Shown here: piece by piece, positions 43,450-52,478 of the stretch
Numbering within the stretch: position 1 is the stretch's first letter
Layout: every line of letters starts with the position of its first letter
Source of the DNA: Flavobacteriaceae bacterium
GTDB taxonomy: Bacteria > Bacteroidota > Bacteroidia > Flavobacteriales > Flavobacteriaceae
Direction of reading: 5' to 3'
Assembly (NCBI GenBank): GCA_018608625.1
Contig: JABAZC010000058.1
Location: 1-64,000, forward strand
DNA: 64,000 bases
Made by a program: the position numbers and the translations under genes
Notes under the pieces: model-generated
Database searches by the model: none
What the model saw: only the letters and a program-made list of their open reading frames with translations
Told to the model about the DNA's origin: nothing

Positions 43450-44042
43450 GCTAAAAATCCAAATATTGCTAAAATTGTGAAACCAAAATACTGTATGCTA
43501 GTAAATGTTAATCCTTTATAAAGGTATAGTGGAATTGAAATGATATCGGCTACAACCCAGAAATACCAATTTTCAATTTTCCGTTTGGCCATAAGCCACA
43601 TCCCAACAAAAAACAAGGCCGTTGTCAACGTATCTACATAAGCGACCCAATTAGTCCACATATCATAAAATTGATACACTTGATAAACCAATACCAAGGT
43701 TAATGCAAAAATTATAACCGCAATTATTTTTTCAGATTTTGTGGCTCTTGAAATAGGCGTTACGTTTTTTGCATCTACTTTTCGAGTCCATATATACCAA
43801 CCATAGAGACTCATAATAAAGTAATAGCCGTTGATCATCATGTCGCCTAATAGTTGCCATTTAAATAATAAATACACAAATATAGAAGTACTGATTAGCC
43901 CTGTAGGAAAGACTAAAATATTATTCTGTTTTGAATACCAAACGGAAGCAAATCCAAAAAACACCGCCGTAATTTCCAGAACAATATCTAAAACTGCATA
44001 AGAACTATATTGTTCAAATAAAAAATTAAAAATTTGGCTCAT
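43410..44042 (-). CDS. PnuC-family vitamin transporter (PnuT-like)
   Basis: 210 residues from ATG 44042 (a longer start at 44066 would overlap the previous gene more). Seven or so helices; PnuC hallmarks GDMMINGYYFIMSLYGWYIW and NWVAYVDTLTTAL...KIENWYFW. PnuC proteins facilitate uptake of nicotinamide riboside (PnuC) or thiamine (PnuT). The neighbouring thiamine-binding protein and TPP riboswitch favour thiamine. Overlaps both neighbours. Confidence 0.85.
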   Translation of the reverse strand: MSQIFNFLFEQYSSYAVLDIVLEITAVFFGFASVWYSKQNNILVFPTGLISTSIFVYLLFKWQLLGDMMINGYYFIMSLYGWYIWTRKVDAKNVTPISRATKSEKIIAVIIFALTLVLVYQVYQFYDMWTNWVAYVDTLTTALFFVGMWLMAKRKIENWYFWVVADIISIPLYLYKGLTFTSIQYFGFTILAIFGFLAWKKNLSNSIQTV

Positions 44043-44286
44043 AATCACTTCGGTCAGATTTAACAATTTTCATGTTTAAAACAACATTATCTATAGCTTC
44101 GAATGACTCTTTTATGGCTTTTGCAACAAATAGCATCAAAGCATCAAACTCACCATAGATCTGGGTGCTCAAGGGTGTTTCAATAACCTTGTAACCTGAC
44201 TTTCTCAAGTCTATGATGAATGCTATAATTGGTGGCTCAAAATCAGCTTGCAAAGGAGTTAATGTGAATTCTATCGATATATTCAT
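44026..44286 (-). CDS. YkoF/MTH1187-type thiamine-binding protein (DUF77)
   Basis: 86 residues, a single ferredoxin-like DUF77 domain (SIEFTLTPLQADFEPP, VIETPLSTQIYGEFDALML). Related proteins bind thiamine or its HMP moiety; soluble, no export signal. It sits eight bases after a phosphopantetheinyl transferase gene and overlaps the PnuC-type gene, tying it to the vitamin locus. Confidence 0.82.
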   Translation of the reverse strand: MNISIEFTLTPLQADFEPPIIAFIIDLRKSGYKVIETPLSTQIYGEFDALMLFVAKAIKESFEAIDNVVLNMKIVKSDRSDYEPNF

Positions 44287-44294
44287 TGTACTGT

Positions 44295-44933
44295 TTAAGG
44301 TAAAATTTCTGGTTCTGTAATGACAAGCCCAAAGCCTTCAAACTCTATAAAAGTAGCGACAAACTTCAACTTATGATTTGCTCGGACGATCCAAGCAGTC
44401 GTTTGATTTGATTCTGTGCCAAAGGGAAGTACCAAAAAATGTTTTTTAAAAATCATTCCTTGCGTGCCATATAATTTATAAAGGGCTTCTTTGGTACACC
44501 AAACCCAAGTTAGTTTCTGGATTTGAGCTGCATCGTTTTTATTTAAATAAAAGGTTTCATAGCCAATAAATTTTGGCGCTATTTGGATTATTTTAGAACG
44601 TTGTTTTTCAATGTCAATTCCAACCTCGTGGCAGCTAATCACTACAGTTGAAAAACTATATGAATGCGAAATAGATATTTGCATTCCATCTTTAAGAAAC
44701 GGCTTCCCAAAAGAATCGTAAAATAAATCTGAATCCGAATAACCAAATTCTCCTAATAGCATTCTAACACTTAAAAACGCTCTTTGATGAAGATCACTTT
44801 TCATGCCTCTAACACGCTCTAAACTTTCAGGGGTTAAAACTAATCTGCTCGTCAAAAACTCGATGGACTCTGATATCTTCCATACTTTAACATTAGTTTG
44901 TGAGTTTAAATCGAGTGATTTGTAAAGTGGCAT
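44295..44933 (-). CDS. 4'-phosphopantetheinyl transferase superfamily protein
   Basis: 212 residues, Sfp-like. Magnesium/CoA motifs ISHSYSFSTVV, GIDIEKQRSK and TWVWCTKEALYKLYG are present. Transfers phosphopantetheine from CoA to a carrier protein serine. First gene of the minus-strand run leading into the thiamine genes; divergent from ahcY with promoters overlapping in an 88-base gap. Target carrier not in the window. Confidence 0.9.
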   Translation of the reverse strand: MPLYKSLDLNSQTNVKVWKISESIEFLTSRLVLTPESLERVRGMKSDLHQRAFLSVRMLLGEFGYSDSDLFYDSFGKPFLKDGMQISISHSYSFSTVVISCHEVGIDIEKQRSKIIQIAPKFIGYETFYLNKNDAAQIQKLTWVWCTKEALYKLYGTQGMIFKKHFLVLPFGTESNQTTAWIVRANHKLKFVATFIEFEGFGLVITEPEILP

Positions 44934-44956
44934 TTAATTTTTAAAAAGTTAATAGT

Positions 44957-44964
44957 TATCTTTG
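44957..44964 (+). promoter_or_regulatory. -7 promoter box (TATCTTTG) of ahcY
   Basis: Exact TAnnTTTG match, 78 bases before the chosen ahcY start at 45043. Confidence 0.6.
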
Positions 44965-45042
44965 CAGTATATAAAATTAAAAAAACGAAAATACGCTATT
45001 TTATAAATTTAAACCAAAATAGTGCATTTAAAAAATTGCCAT

Positions 45043-46359
45043 ATGAACGTAAAAACCATCCCCTACATTCCTTACAAAGTAAAAGACATGTCTCTTGCAG
45101 ATTGGGGTCGCAAAGAAATTGAACTTGCTGAAGCAGAAATGCCCGGCTTGATGAGCCTTCGTGAAGAATACAAAGATATCCAACCCTTAAAAGGGGCGCG
45201 AATTGCAGGGTGTTTACACATGACCATTCAAACGGCAGTTTTAATTGAAACTTTAGTGGCACTTGGTGCAGATGTTACATGGAGCTCATGTAATGTATTT
45301 TCAACTCAAGATCAGGCAGCTGCAGCGATTGCAGCTACTGGAGTTCCAGTGTATGCTTGGAAAGGTCTAACTGAAGAAGAATTTGACTGGTGTATCGAAC
45401 AAACTTTATTTTTTGGAGAAGATCGCCAACCTTTAAATATGATTCTTGATGATGGTGGTGATTTAACTAATCTTGTTTTTGATCATTACCCAGAGTTGAT
45501 GGCTGGAATTAATGGATTAAGTGAAGAAACGACAACAGGCGTTCACCGTCTGTATGAGCGCATGAAAAACGGAACGTTATCAATGCCCGCAATCAATGTG
45601 AATGATTCAGTTACAAAAAGTAAATTTGACAATAAATACGGATGTAAAGAAAGTGCTGTAGATGCTGTTCGTCGTGCTACTGATATTATGTTGGCTGGAA
45701 AACGAGTTGTGGTTTGTGGCTATGGAGATGTTGGAAAAGGAACTGCCGCCTCTTTTCAGGGAGCTGGTAGTATTGTGACAATCACCGAAATTGACCCTAT
45801 CTGTGCTTTACAAGCTGCCATGGATGGATTTGAAGTTAAAAAACTAGAGACTGTTTTGCCAACAGCTGACATTGTAGTAACAGCAACCGGAAATAAAGAC
45901 ATCGTGTTAAGTGCTCATTTCGAGGCAATGAAAGACAAAACAATTGTTTGTAATATTGGCCACTTTGATAATGAAATAGATATGACATGGTTAAATGACA
46001 CACATGGAGATACGAAAGTTGAAATTAAAGCACAAGTTGACAAATACACGATTGATGGAAATGACATTATTGTTTTGGCTGAAGGTCGTTTAGTAAACTT
46101 AGGCTGTGCAACTGGTCACCCTAGTTTTGTAATGAGTAACTCATTTACAAACCAAGTGTTAGCTCAAATTGAATTATGGACTAACAAAAAGGCCTATGAA
46201 AATGAAGTGTATATGTTACCAAAATATTTAGATGAAAAGGTAGCTAAACTTCACCTAGCCAAAATTGGCGTAGAACTTACTGAACTTCGAAATGAGCAAG
46301 CAAGCTATATTGGTGTAGAAGTTCAAGGGCCATTTAAGCCGGAGTATTATCGCTACTAA
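45043..46359 (+). CDS. ahcY: Adenosylhomocysteinase
   Basis: 438 residues from ATG 45043; a GTG at 45022 would add seven residues not typical of the family. Substrate motifs [20 protein letters not shown] and [18 protein letters not shown] motif [18 protein letters not shown] and C-terminal PEYYRY are intact. Cleaves S-adenosylhomocysteine to adenosine and homocysteine, relieving inhibition of SAM methyltransferases including ArsM. Followed by a strong terminator. Confidence 0.96.
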   Translation: MNVKTIPYIPYKVKDMSLADWGRKEIELAEAEMPGLMSLREEYKDIQPLKGARIAGCLHMTIQTAVLIETLVALGADVTWSSCNVFSTQDQAAAAIAATGVPVYAWKGLTEEEFDWCIEQTLFFGEDRQPLNMILDDGGDLTNLVFDHYPELMAGINGLSEETTTGVHRLYERMKNGTLSMPAINVNDSVTKSKFDNKYGCKESAVDAVRRATDIMLAGKRVVVCGYGDVGKGTAASFQGAGSIVTITEIDPICALQAAMDGFEVKKLETVLPTADIVVTATGNKDIVLSAHFEAMKDKTIVCNIGHFDNEIDMTWLNDTHGDTKVEIKAQVDKYTIDGNDIIVLAEGRLVNLGCATGHPSFVMSNSFTNQVLAQIELWTNKKAYENEVYMLPKYLDEKVAKLHLAKIGVELTELRNEQASYIGVEVQGPFKPEYYRY

Positions 46360-46377
46360 AAAGTATTTAAAAACTAC

Positions 46378-46409
46378 AAAAGCCAAAGTAATCACTTTGG
46401 CTTTTTTTT
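46378..46409 (+). terminator. Intrinsic terminator of ahcY
   Basis: A 9-bp perfect stem (46381-46389 with 46394-46402), tetraloop AATC, extended by A/T pairs, then eight T residues. Confidence 0.85.
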
Positions 46410-46438
46410 ATTTAAATTTATTAATTAAAAATTAATTA

Positions 46439-46957
46439 ATGAAATTTATAAAGACAAAAATAAAAGATCTTCAACAAATAATGAAAATTATTGGGGAGGC
46501 TCAAAAATTTCTGGCGAGTCATAAAATTGATCAGTGGCAAAATGGCTATCCAAACGAAGAGGCCATAATTAAAGATATCACAAATAATGAAAGTTATATA
46601 ATTACATCTATAGATTCAATACTGATTGGTACAGCTATGTTCTCTACTAAAAAAGAACCAACCTACAAATCAATTGAGGGGAAATGGATCACCAAATCAG
46701 ATGCAATATATGGAGTGATCCACAGAATGGCCGTCACAAATGAATTTAGAAAAAAAGGCATTGCAAAATTTATCTTTGAGCAGTGTGAACAACAACTATT
46801 AAAAAATAATATCATATCAATGCGCATCGATACACATGAAGATAACCTGGTAATGCAAAGTTTACTGAAGAAATTAAAATACCTCTATTGTGGCGTTATT
46901 TATCTTGACAATGGCGACAAACGCTTGGCTTATGAGAAATGTCTAAATAATTTATAG
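46439..46957 (+). CDS. GNAT-family N-acetyltransferase
   Basis: 172 residues. Motif A with the acetyl-CoA pyrophosphate loop lies in HRMAVTNEFRKKGIAKFIFE; the C-terminal strand LKYLYCGVIYLDNGDKRLAY is typical. The substrate amine is unknown. Single gene between two terminators. Confidence 0.88.
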   Translation: MKFIKTKIKDLQQIMKIIGEAQKFLASHKIDQWQNGYPNEEAIIKDITNNESYIITSIDSILIGTAMFSTKKEPTYKSIEGKWITKSDAIYGVIHRMAVTNEFRKKGIAKFIFEQCEQQLLKNNIISMRIDTHEDNLVMQSLLKKLKYLYCGVIYLDNGDKRLAYEKCLNNL

Positions 46958-46960
46958 GAC

Positions 46961-46992
46961 AAAAAAAAGCCTCGCTATGCGAGGCTTTTTTT
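46961..46992. terminator. Bidirectional terminator between GNAT and rpmA
   Basis: A-run, then GCCTCGC (46969-46975), 3-base loop, GCGAGGC (46979-46985) and seven T residues. With the flanking A/T pairs the stem reaches about 13 bp and serves both convergent genes. Confidence 0.88.
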
Positions 46993-47008
46993 ATACTAGT
47001 CTGTCTGA

Positions 47009-47269
47009 TTAAGCTTCAAAAGGGACAATAGACACATAGGACTTATTGTTTCTCTTTTTAGCAAATTTCACAAGCCCATCTACTTTAGCGTGAAGGGTAT
47101 GATCTTTTCCAGCATACACATTCTCGCCTGGATTATGTGCAGTACCACGTTGTCTTACGATAATGTTCCCAGCTATAGCTGCTTGACCACCAAAAATCTT
47201 TACGCCTAAACGTTTTGATTCTGATTCTCTACCATTTTTCGAACTTCCGACTCCTTTTTTATGTGCCAT
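47009..47269 (-). CDS. rpmA: 50S ribosomal protein L27
   Basis: 86 residues, standard L27: N-terminal [20 protein letters not shown] reaching the peptidyl transferase centre, then [17 protein letters not shown] and [13 protein letters not shown]. No N-terminal cleavable extension as found in Firmicutes. Follows rplU by 27 bases. Confidence 0.97.
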   Translation of the reverse strand: MAHKKGVGSSKNGRESESKRLGVKIFGGQAAIAGNIIVRQRGTAHNPGENVYAGKDHTLHAKVDGLVKFAKKRNNKSYVSIVPFEA

Positions 47270-47296
47270 TTTATTTCGATTTTATTGTTATATGAT

Positions 47297-47839
47297 TTAG
47301 CTTAAGGCTGAAATTAAATCAGCTTTTTTCATAGCTGAAATTCCAGGAACTCCTTTAGCTTTCGCTAATTCTTTTAATTTTGTAACTGTCATTGATGACA
47401 AGTCTGCAGTAGCCTCTGCCTTTGGAGTAGCAGCTTTAGCAGCTGGTTTAGAAACTTCTTTCTTTGCGGCTGGCTTTGCTTCTGCTTTCGGCGAAGCAGC
47501 TTTCGCTGGTGACGCTTTCTTAGCTCCTGAGGCAACAATGCTTTCAATTTGTATTTCAGTTAAAGACTGGCGATGGCCATTTTTAACTCTATAGCCTTTA
47601 CGTCGTTTCTTTTTGAATACGATCACTTTATCACCTTTAAGGTGCTTTAAGACTTTAGCTCCTACCTGAGCTCCGTCTATAGCTGGGGCGCCTATAGTTA
47701 CTTTGGTCCCATCTGCTAAAAGAAGTACATTGTCGAAAGTGACCTTGTTTCCTTCTTCTGTTTGCAAACGGTTAACAAAGACTTTTTGGTCTTTTTCAAC
47801 TTTGAATTGATGCCCTGCTATCTCTACAATTGCGTACAT
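47297..47839 (-). CDS. rplU: 50S ribosomal protein L21 with C-terminal SAP/Rho-N-like extension
   Basis: 180 residues: the L21 core takes up about the first 103 (YAIVEIAGHQFKVEKDQK ... KKRRKGYRVKNGHRQSLTEI). Then a Lys/Ala/Pro-rich linker of about 40 residues and a C-terminal helix-hairpin LSSMTVTKLKELAKAKG ... MKKADLISALS resembling SAP/Rho-N domains, which bind nucleic acids. Such extensions occur in Bacteroidota L21. First gene of rplU-rpmA; strong promoter upstream. Confidence 0.95.
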   Translation of the reverse strand: MYAIVEIAGHQFKVEKDQKVFVNRLQTEEGNKVTFDNVLLLADGTKVTIGAPAIDGAQVGAKVLKHLKGDKVIVFKKKRRKGYRVKNGHRQSLTEIQIESIVASGAKKASPAKAASPKAEAKPAAKKEVSKPAAKAATPKAEATADLSSMTVTKLKELAKAKGVPGISAMKKADLISALS

Positions 47840-47867
47840 AGCGTAACGTTTTTTATTAGATTAATAT

Positions 47868-47886
47868 CCTTACCAAAAAAGTAAGG
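47868..47886 (-). promoter_or_regulatory. Short hairpin in the rplU leader
   Basis: A 6-bp inverted repeat (CCTTAC/GTAAGG, 7-base loop) in the untranslated leader between the rplU promoter and start codon. It could be a site for autogenous control by the ribosomal protein, but no known leader family was recognised. Confidence 0.35.
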
Positions 47887-47892
47887 CGGGTG

Positions 47893-47923
47893 CAAATATA
47901 ATTCTATTATATTAATCTGCAAA
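47893..47923 (-). promoter_or_regulatory. Promoter of rplU-rpmA (TTTG-N19-TATATTTG)
   Basis: Minus strand: TTTG at 47920-47923, 19-base spacer, TATATTTG at 47893-47900; one of the best matches in the window. Confidence 0.8.
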
Positions 47924-47982
47924 TAATTACAGTGATATCCTTATAAATAGTTTAATAAAATGTGTGGTTTTAAAAAAAATAT

Positions 47983-47990
47983 TACTTTTG
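47983..47990 (+). promoter_or_regulatory. -7 promoter box (TACTTTTG) of the M16 peptidase operon
   Basis: Exact TAnnTTTG match 68 bases before the first M16 gene, divergent from the rplU promoter. Confidence 0.55.
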
Positions 47991-48058
47991 AAATAATTCT
48001 GTAACAAATTTACAGATTAAACGTCTAACGTATAAATTATAAATTTAAAAAATAACTC

Positions 48059-49378
48059 ATGAAAAAATGCTTATGTTTATTAGCTGCTTTGCTTGGATTA
48101 ACCTCAACAATCTACGCACAAGAAGTTAAATTTGAAGAGTACGATTTAAATAACGGCATGCACGTTATCTTACATCAAGACAATTCTGCTCCAGTTGTAA
48201 CAACTTCAGTTATGTACCATGTTGGCGCTAAAGATGAAAACCCCGAGCGTACTGGGTTTGCTCACTTCTTTGAACATTTATTGTTCGAAGGAACTAAAAA
48301 TATTCCTAAAGGAGAGTGGTTTACAATTGTAACTTCTAATGGAGGTAGTAATAATGCCAATACTACAGATGACCGAACCTATTATTATGAAGTATTTCCT
48401 TCAAACAATGTAGAGCTAGGTCTTTGGATGGAATCTGAGCGTTTACTTCACCCGGTTATTAACCAAGATGGAGTGGACACACAAAATGAAGTTGTAAAAG
48501 AAGAAAAGAGATTGAGAGTTGACAATAGTCCCTATGGAAAATTCCTTGAAATGATCAAGTTGAATATGTTTAAAAAACACCCCTATAAAGGAACAACCAT
48601 TGGAAAAATGGAACATTTAGATGCTGCAACCTTAGAAGAATTTCAAGCATTTAATGCTAAGTTTTATGTTCCAAATAACGCAGTACTAGTAGTTGCTGGG
48701 GATATTAATGTGGCTGAAGTTAAGGTAATGATTGAAAATTATTTTGGGCCAATTCCAAGAGGAAACGATATTGAAAGAAACTTCCCAAAAGAAGATCCTA
48801 TTAACGCTCCGATGAGAGCTAAAGCATATGATTCTAACATTCAGATTCCAGCAATAATGGCGGCTTACAGAACTCCTTCATTTAAAGAAAGAGATTCTTA
48901 TGTACTTAGTATGATCTCCACTTACTTAAGTGACGGAAAAACATCTAAACTTTATAAAAAAATTGTTGACGATAAGAAAATGGCACTACAAGTTGGAGCG
49001 ATCAATCTTAGTCAAGAAGACTACGGAACTTATATCCTATATGGGTTACCATTAGGGGACGTTTCACTTGACGATTTAGTGGCTGAAATGGATGAGGAAA
49101 TTTTAAAACTTAAAAACAACCTTATTTCTGAAAGAGACTACCAAAAAATTCAAAACAAGTTTGAGAACAACTTTGTAAGCTCCAACTCAAGTTTTGAGGG
49201 GATTGCAAATTCACTGGCCCGTTATTATATGTTATATGGCGATGTTAATTTAATTAATAATGAAATTGACATTTACCGTTCTATCACACGTGAAGAAATC
49301 CAATCAGTTGCTAATAAATATCTTAACGCAGACCAACGATTGTTATTAGAATACTTACCAGAATCCGAAAAGGAATAA
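48059..49378 (+). CDS. M16-family zinc metallopeptidase, catalytic subunit
   Basis: 439 residues with signal peptide (cleavage about AQ21). Inverted zinc motif HxxEH at His69-Phe-Phe-Glu72-His73 (FAHFFEHLLFEG) and the third ligand region EVVKEEKR about 75 residues later are intact. Periplasmic or outer-membrane-facing protease related to PqqL and mitochondrial processing peptidase. Eighteen bases before a second M16 gene lacking the motif, so the two likely form a heterodimer. Confidence 0.92.
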   Translation: MKKCLCLLAALLGLTSTIYAQEVKFEEYDLNNGMHVILHQDNSAPVVTTSVMYHVGAKDENPERTGFAHFFEHLLFEGTKNIPKGEWFTIVTSNGGSNNANTTDDRTYYYEVFPSNNVELGLWMESERLLHPVINQDGVDTQNEVVKEEKRLRVDNSPYGKFLEMIKLNMFKKHPYKGTTIGKMEHLDAATLEEFQAFNAKFYVPNNAVLVVAGDINVAEVKVMIENYFGPIPRGNDIERNFPKEDPINAPMRAKAYDSNIQIPAIMAAYRTPSFKERDSYVLSMISTYLSDGKTSKLYKKIVDDKKMALQVGAINLSQEDYGTYILYGLPLGDVSLDDLVAEMDEEILKLKNNLISERDYQKIQNKFENNFVSSNSSFEGIANSLARYYMLYGDVNLINNEIDIYRSITREEIQSVANKYLNADQRLLLEYLPESEKE

Positions 49379-49396
49379 TCAATAAAAAACCTTAAA

Positions 49397-51463
49397 ATGA
49401 AAACTAAATTATACATATTAATTGCCGTGTTTTTTATGTCTACAGGAGTTAACGCTCAGATTGACCGCTCACAGCAACCTAAACCAGGTCCCGCTCCAGA
49501 AATTTCTTTGGAAGAGCCACAAGAATTTGAACTAAAAAACGGCCTTAAAATAATGGTTGTTGAAAACCACAAACTCCCTAGAGTATCCTTTAGACTTGCT
49601 TTTGACAGAGATCCAGTTGTTGAAGGTAGTAAAGCTGGAGTTACTTCGCTATTAGGTGCGATGTTAGGTAATGGAACAACAAATATTTCTAAAGACGAAT
49701 TCAATGAAGAAATAGACTTTTTAGGAGCAAGACTAAGCTTTGGTTTTGGTGGCGGTTCAGCGTCTTCGATAACTAAATATAGCAATCGTATGCTAGAGCT
49801 ATTGGCAGATGCAGCAATGAACCCCTTGCTAACTGAAAAAGAATTTCAGAAAGAAAAGGAAAAGTTAATTGAAGGCATAAAATCTAGCGCCAAAAGTGTA
49901 GATGCAATTGCTGGACGTGTTGGCGGGGCATTAGCTTACGGCAAACAGCATCCTTATGGAGAATTTATCACTGAAGAAACTGCTAACGAGGTAACTCTTG
50001 GTGATGTAAATGCTTATTACGAAAAATACTTTAACCCAAATAATACGTACTTAGTAATTATTGGAGATGTAAAAACAAAAGCTATTATGAAGCTTGTGAA
50101 AAAACATTTCAAAAAATGGGACAAAGCAGAATCTATGACTACCGTAATTATAGAGCCTAACGAAAACCCTAAAACTTTAGAGATTAATTTTATTGACATG
50201 CCTAATGCTGTACAGTCGAACATCTCCTTGTCAAGTAATGTGTCTCTAAAAATGAGTGATCTAGATTACCACGCGGTACTAATTGCAAATAAAATACTTG
50301 GAGGTGGATTTAATAGCTATTTAAACATGAATCTTCGTGAGGAGCATGGTTACACGTATGGTGCTAGGTCATCTGTTGGAACAGACAAGTATGTTTCTAG
50401 ATTTAGCGCTGGGGCAGCAGTTAGAAACGCTGTCACAGATAGTGCTGTTGTAGAAACTGTAAAAGAAATCAAACGCATTAAGGCAGAGCCTGTTACTGCA
50501 GATGCCTTATCAAATGCGAAAGCTAAATATGTGGGTGATTTTGTAATGGCACTAGAAAGACCTAGTACTATTGCTCAATATGCAATTAGCACAAAAGTAA
50601 ACGAACTTCCTGAGGATTTCTATACAACTTACCTTCAAAAAATAAATGCGGTTACAATTGAAGATGTTCAACGAGTGGCTAACAAGTACTTCAGTGCTGA
50701 AAATGCTCGAATCATTATTGTAGGTAAAGGAAGTGAAGTGATCGAAAATCTTGAAAAAACAGGAATACCAATTAACTACTTCGACACTTTTGCAAATCCA
50801 GTTGAAAAGCCTGAGTTTTCAAAACCCATCCCAGCTGGAGTAACGGCATCAACAGTTATTGAAGGTTACATCACAGCAATTGGTGGATTAGAGGCTGTAA
50901 ATGCAGTAACCTCTGTAATGATAGCAGCTAACGTTACTATTGAAGGAATGCCCTTTAAACCAACAGCGATGATGAAAACGATGTCACCAAACATGTCCTC
51001 AATGGAAATGTCTATTGAAGGAATGGGAACAGTCATGAAACAAAAGTATAACGGAAGCGAAGGATATGCCGAACAGCAAGGCATGAAAATGCCAATGTCA
51101 GAAACTGAACTCGCTGAAAAAGCAGAAGAAAAAGGCTTATTTCCAGAAACGTATTTAGATGTAAGTACACTTACACTAATTAGCCTTACAGCTATAGATG
51201 GTGTTGATGTTTATAAAGTAAAAGTGAAAGAGGATTCTTTCCGATACTATAACTCAACTACTGGTCTTCTAGTAAGAACCGAAAAAACAGAAGAAGCACA
51301 AGGCCAAAAGGTAACGTCTGTTCAGGATCTATCTGACTATAGAATGGTCAACGGAGTGCTATTTCCATATGAACAGAAAATCACAGCAGGCCCCCAAGTA
51401 ATTGGCTTGACTGCAAGTGAAATTACTATTAATGTAGGAGTTTCTGCGGAAGATTTCAATTAA
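49397..51463 (+). CDS. M16-family non-catalytic partner with C-terminal LolA-like domain
   Basis: 688 residues with signal peptide (MKTKLYILIAVFFMSTGVNAQ). Two M16 half-domains span about 40-455, but HxxEH is absent at the expected site (VTSLLGAMLGNGTTN). The substrate-binding RxxxY-like part GGFNSYLNMNLREEHGYTYGA is present. An extra C-terminal domain of about 210 residues (IEGYITAIGGLEAVNAVTSV ... DLSDYRMVNGVLFPYEQKI) looks like LolA/outer-membrane lipoprotein carrier-type folds. Pairs with the active peptidase upstream. Confidence 0.88.
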   Translation: MKTKLYILIAVFFMSTGVNAQIDRSQQPKPGPAPEISLEEPQEFELKNGLKIMVVENHKLPRVSFRLAFDRDPVVEGSKAGVTSLLGAMLGNGTTNISKDEFNEEIDFLGARLSFGFGGGSASSITKYSNRMLELLADAAMNPLLTEKEFQKEKEKLIEGIKSSAKSVDAIAGRVGGALAYGKQHPYGEFITEETANEVTLGDVNAYYEKYFNPNNTYLVIIGDVKTKAIMKLVKKHFKKWDKAESMTTVIIEPNENPKTLEINFIDMPNAVQSNISLSSNVSLKMSDLDYHAVLIANKILGGGFNSYLNMNLREEHGYTYGARSSVGTDKYVSRFSAGAAVRNAVTDSAVVETVKEIKRIKAEPVTADALSNAKAKYVGDFVMALERPSTIAQYAISTKVNELPEDFYTTYLQKINAVTIEDVQRVANKYFSAENARIIIVGKGSEVIENLEKTGIPINYFDTFANPVEKPEFSKPIPAGVTASTVIEGYITAIGGLEAVNAVTSVMIAANVTIEGMPFKPTAMMKTMSPNMSSMEMSIEGMGTVMKQKYNGSEGYAEQQGMKMPMSETELAEKAEEKGLFPETYLDVSTLTLISLTAIDGVDVYKVKVKEDSFRYYNSTTGLLVRTEKTEEAQGQKVTSVQDLSDYRMVNGVLFPYEQKITAGPQVIGLTASEITINVGVSAEDFN

Positions 51464-51480
51464 GTAAATATTCTATAACA

Positions 51481-51514
51481 AAAAAGGCCGAAGCATTCAC
51501 TTCGGCCTTTTTTT
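51481..51514. terminator. Bidirectional terminator of the M16 pair and the DMT transporter
   Basis: A 13-bp perfect stem (51481-51493 with 51500-51512) and a 6-base loop, flanked by A- and T-runs. It overlaps the stop codon of the convergent transporter gene at 51513. Confidence 0.88.
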
Positions 51515-52388
51515 ATGCTTTTTTATTTACTAGATAAACTCCCAATAATATAAGTGATGATGCAAGCCCTTGGTTTATTCCAAAGACCTCTCCATCTAAT
51601 AGCCCCCATAGTAGTGCCACAAGTGGCATTAGGTAGGCAACTGAAGATGCAAATACTGGACTAGAAATTTGAATCAGCGAATTAAATATAATTTTAGCCA
51701 TCACCGTTCCAAATAAAGAAAGAATGACTACAGAACCAATTGACATATATATTGTATCATTTTGGAAAGTCTCAGTTGTAAAAAAGTTAGAAAAGCTTAA
51801 AACTAAAATAGCTGGTATGATTATAGCTACAAAGTTACCGGTTGCAATTGCAATCGGTTTAACATCTTGAAGATAGCGTTTTATTATATTTACACTACTG
51901 GCATACATTACGGTCGCTAAAATAACAAATCCTGCATATAAATAATTTTGATCAGGATGAAGCTCCATGCTATTAAAAATAAGCATTGAAGCTCCTACAA
52001 AGCCGAGTATCACTCCAAAGACTTGAGTTTTAGTTGAAGTTATCTTAAAAACTGCCAGGCCTATTAGAACTGTATTTAAAGGAACCAAGGAATTTAGAAT
52101 AGAAACGATCCCACTGTCGACTTCCGTTTCTGCAAACGCAAATAAAAAGGACGGAAAAAATGTACCAATAAATCCAGTGATAATAATCCACTTCCATTGA
52201 TGACTTTGAATTGTTTTAAGAGATTTAAACCCTATTATAAAAATAAACAATGAGGACATTACAGTTCTTAAACTCCCTAATTGAAAGGGAGAAAGACCCA
52301 AAAGACCTTTTTTTATTAAAATAAAAGAACTTCCCCAAGTTAATGCAAGTAGAAAAAGATAAAACCACTTTTTTTGTTCTGTGTTCAT
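51513..52388 (-). CDS. EamA/DMT-family transporter
   Basis: 291 residues, ten hydrophobic helices as two EamA repeats (N-terminal LALTWGSSFILIKKGLLGLS; second repeat opens about residue 150). These proteins export amino acids or other metabolites through the inner membrane. Cargo unknown. The stop codon lies in the T-run of a terminator. Confidence 0.9.
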   Translation of the reverse strand: MNTEQKKWFYLFLLALTWGSSFILIKKGLLGLSPFQLGSLRTVMSSLFIFIIGFKSLKTIQSHQWKWIIITGFIGTFFPSFLFAFAETEVDSGIVSILNSLVPLNTVLIGLAVFKITSTKTQVFGVILGFVGASMLIFNSMELHPDQNYLYAGFVILATVMYASSVNIIKRYLQDVKPIAIATGNFVAIIIPAILVLSFSNFFTTETFQNDTIYMSIGSVVILSLFGTVMAKIIFNSLIQISSPVFASSVAYLMPLVALLWGLLDGEVFGINQGLASSLILLGVYLVNKKA

Positions 52389-52448
52389 TCCGAATTATTA
52401 AAAGAATACAAAATTGAACAATAAATTAGAAAAACAATCAAATATCTT

Positions 52449-52468
52449 TACATTTGTTTACAAATATA
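52449..52468. promoter_or_regulatory. Face-to-face -7 boxes for the HMA and DMT genes
   Basis: TACATTTG on the plus strand (52449-52456) and TATATTTG on the minus strand (52461-52468) face each other with a 4-base spacer. Each start site would fall within the opposing box, so RNA polymerase could use only one at a time. Confidence 0.5.
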
Positions 52469-52478
52469 AAATAGTTCT

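Noticed and set aside
45022..45042. GTG start for ahcY adding seven residues
   Set aside because: Family members begin near the ATG at 45043.
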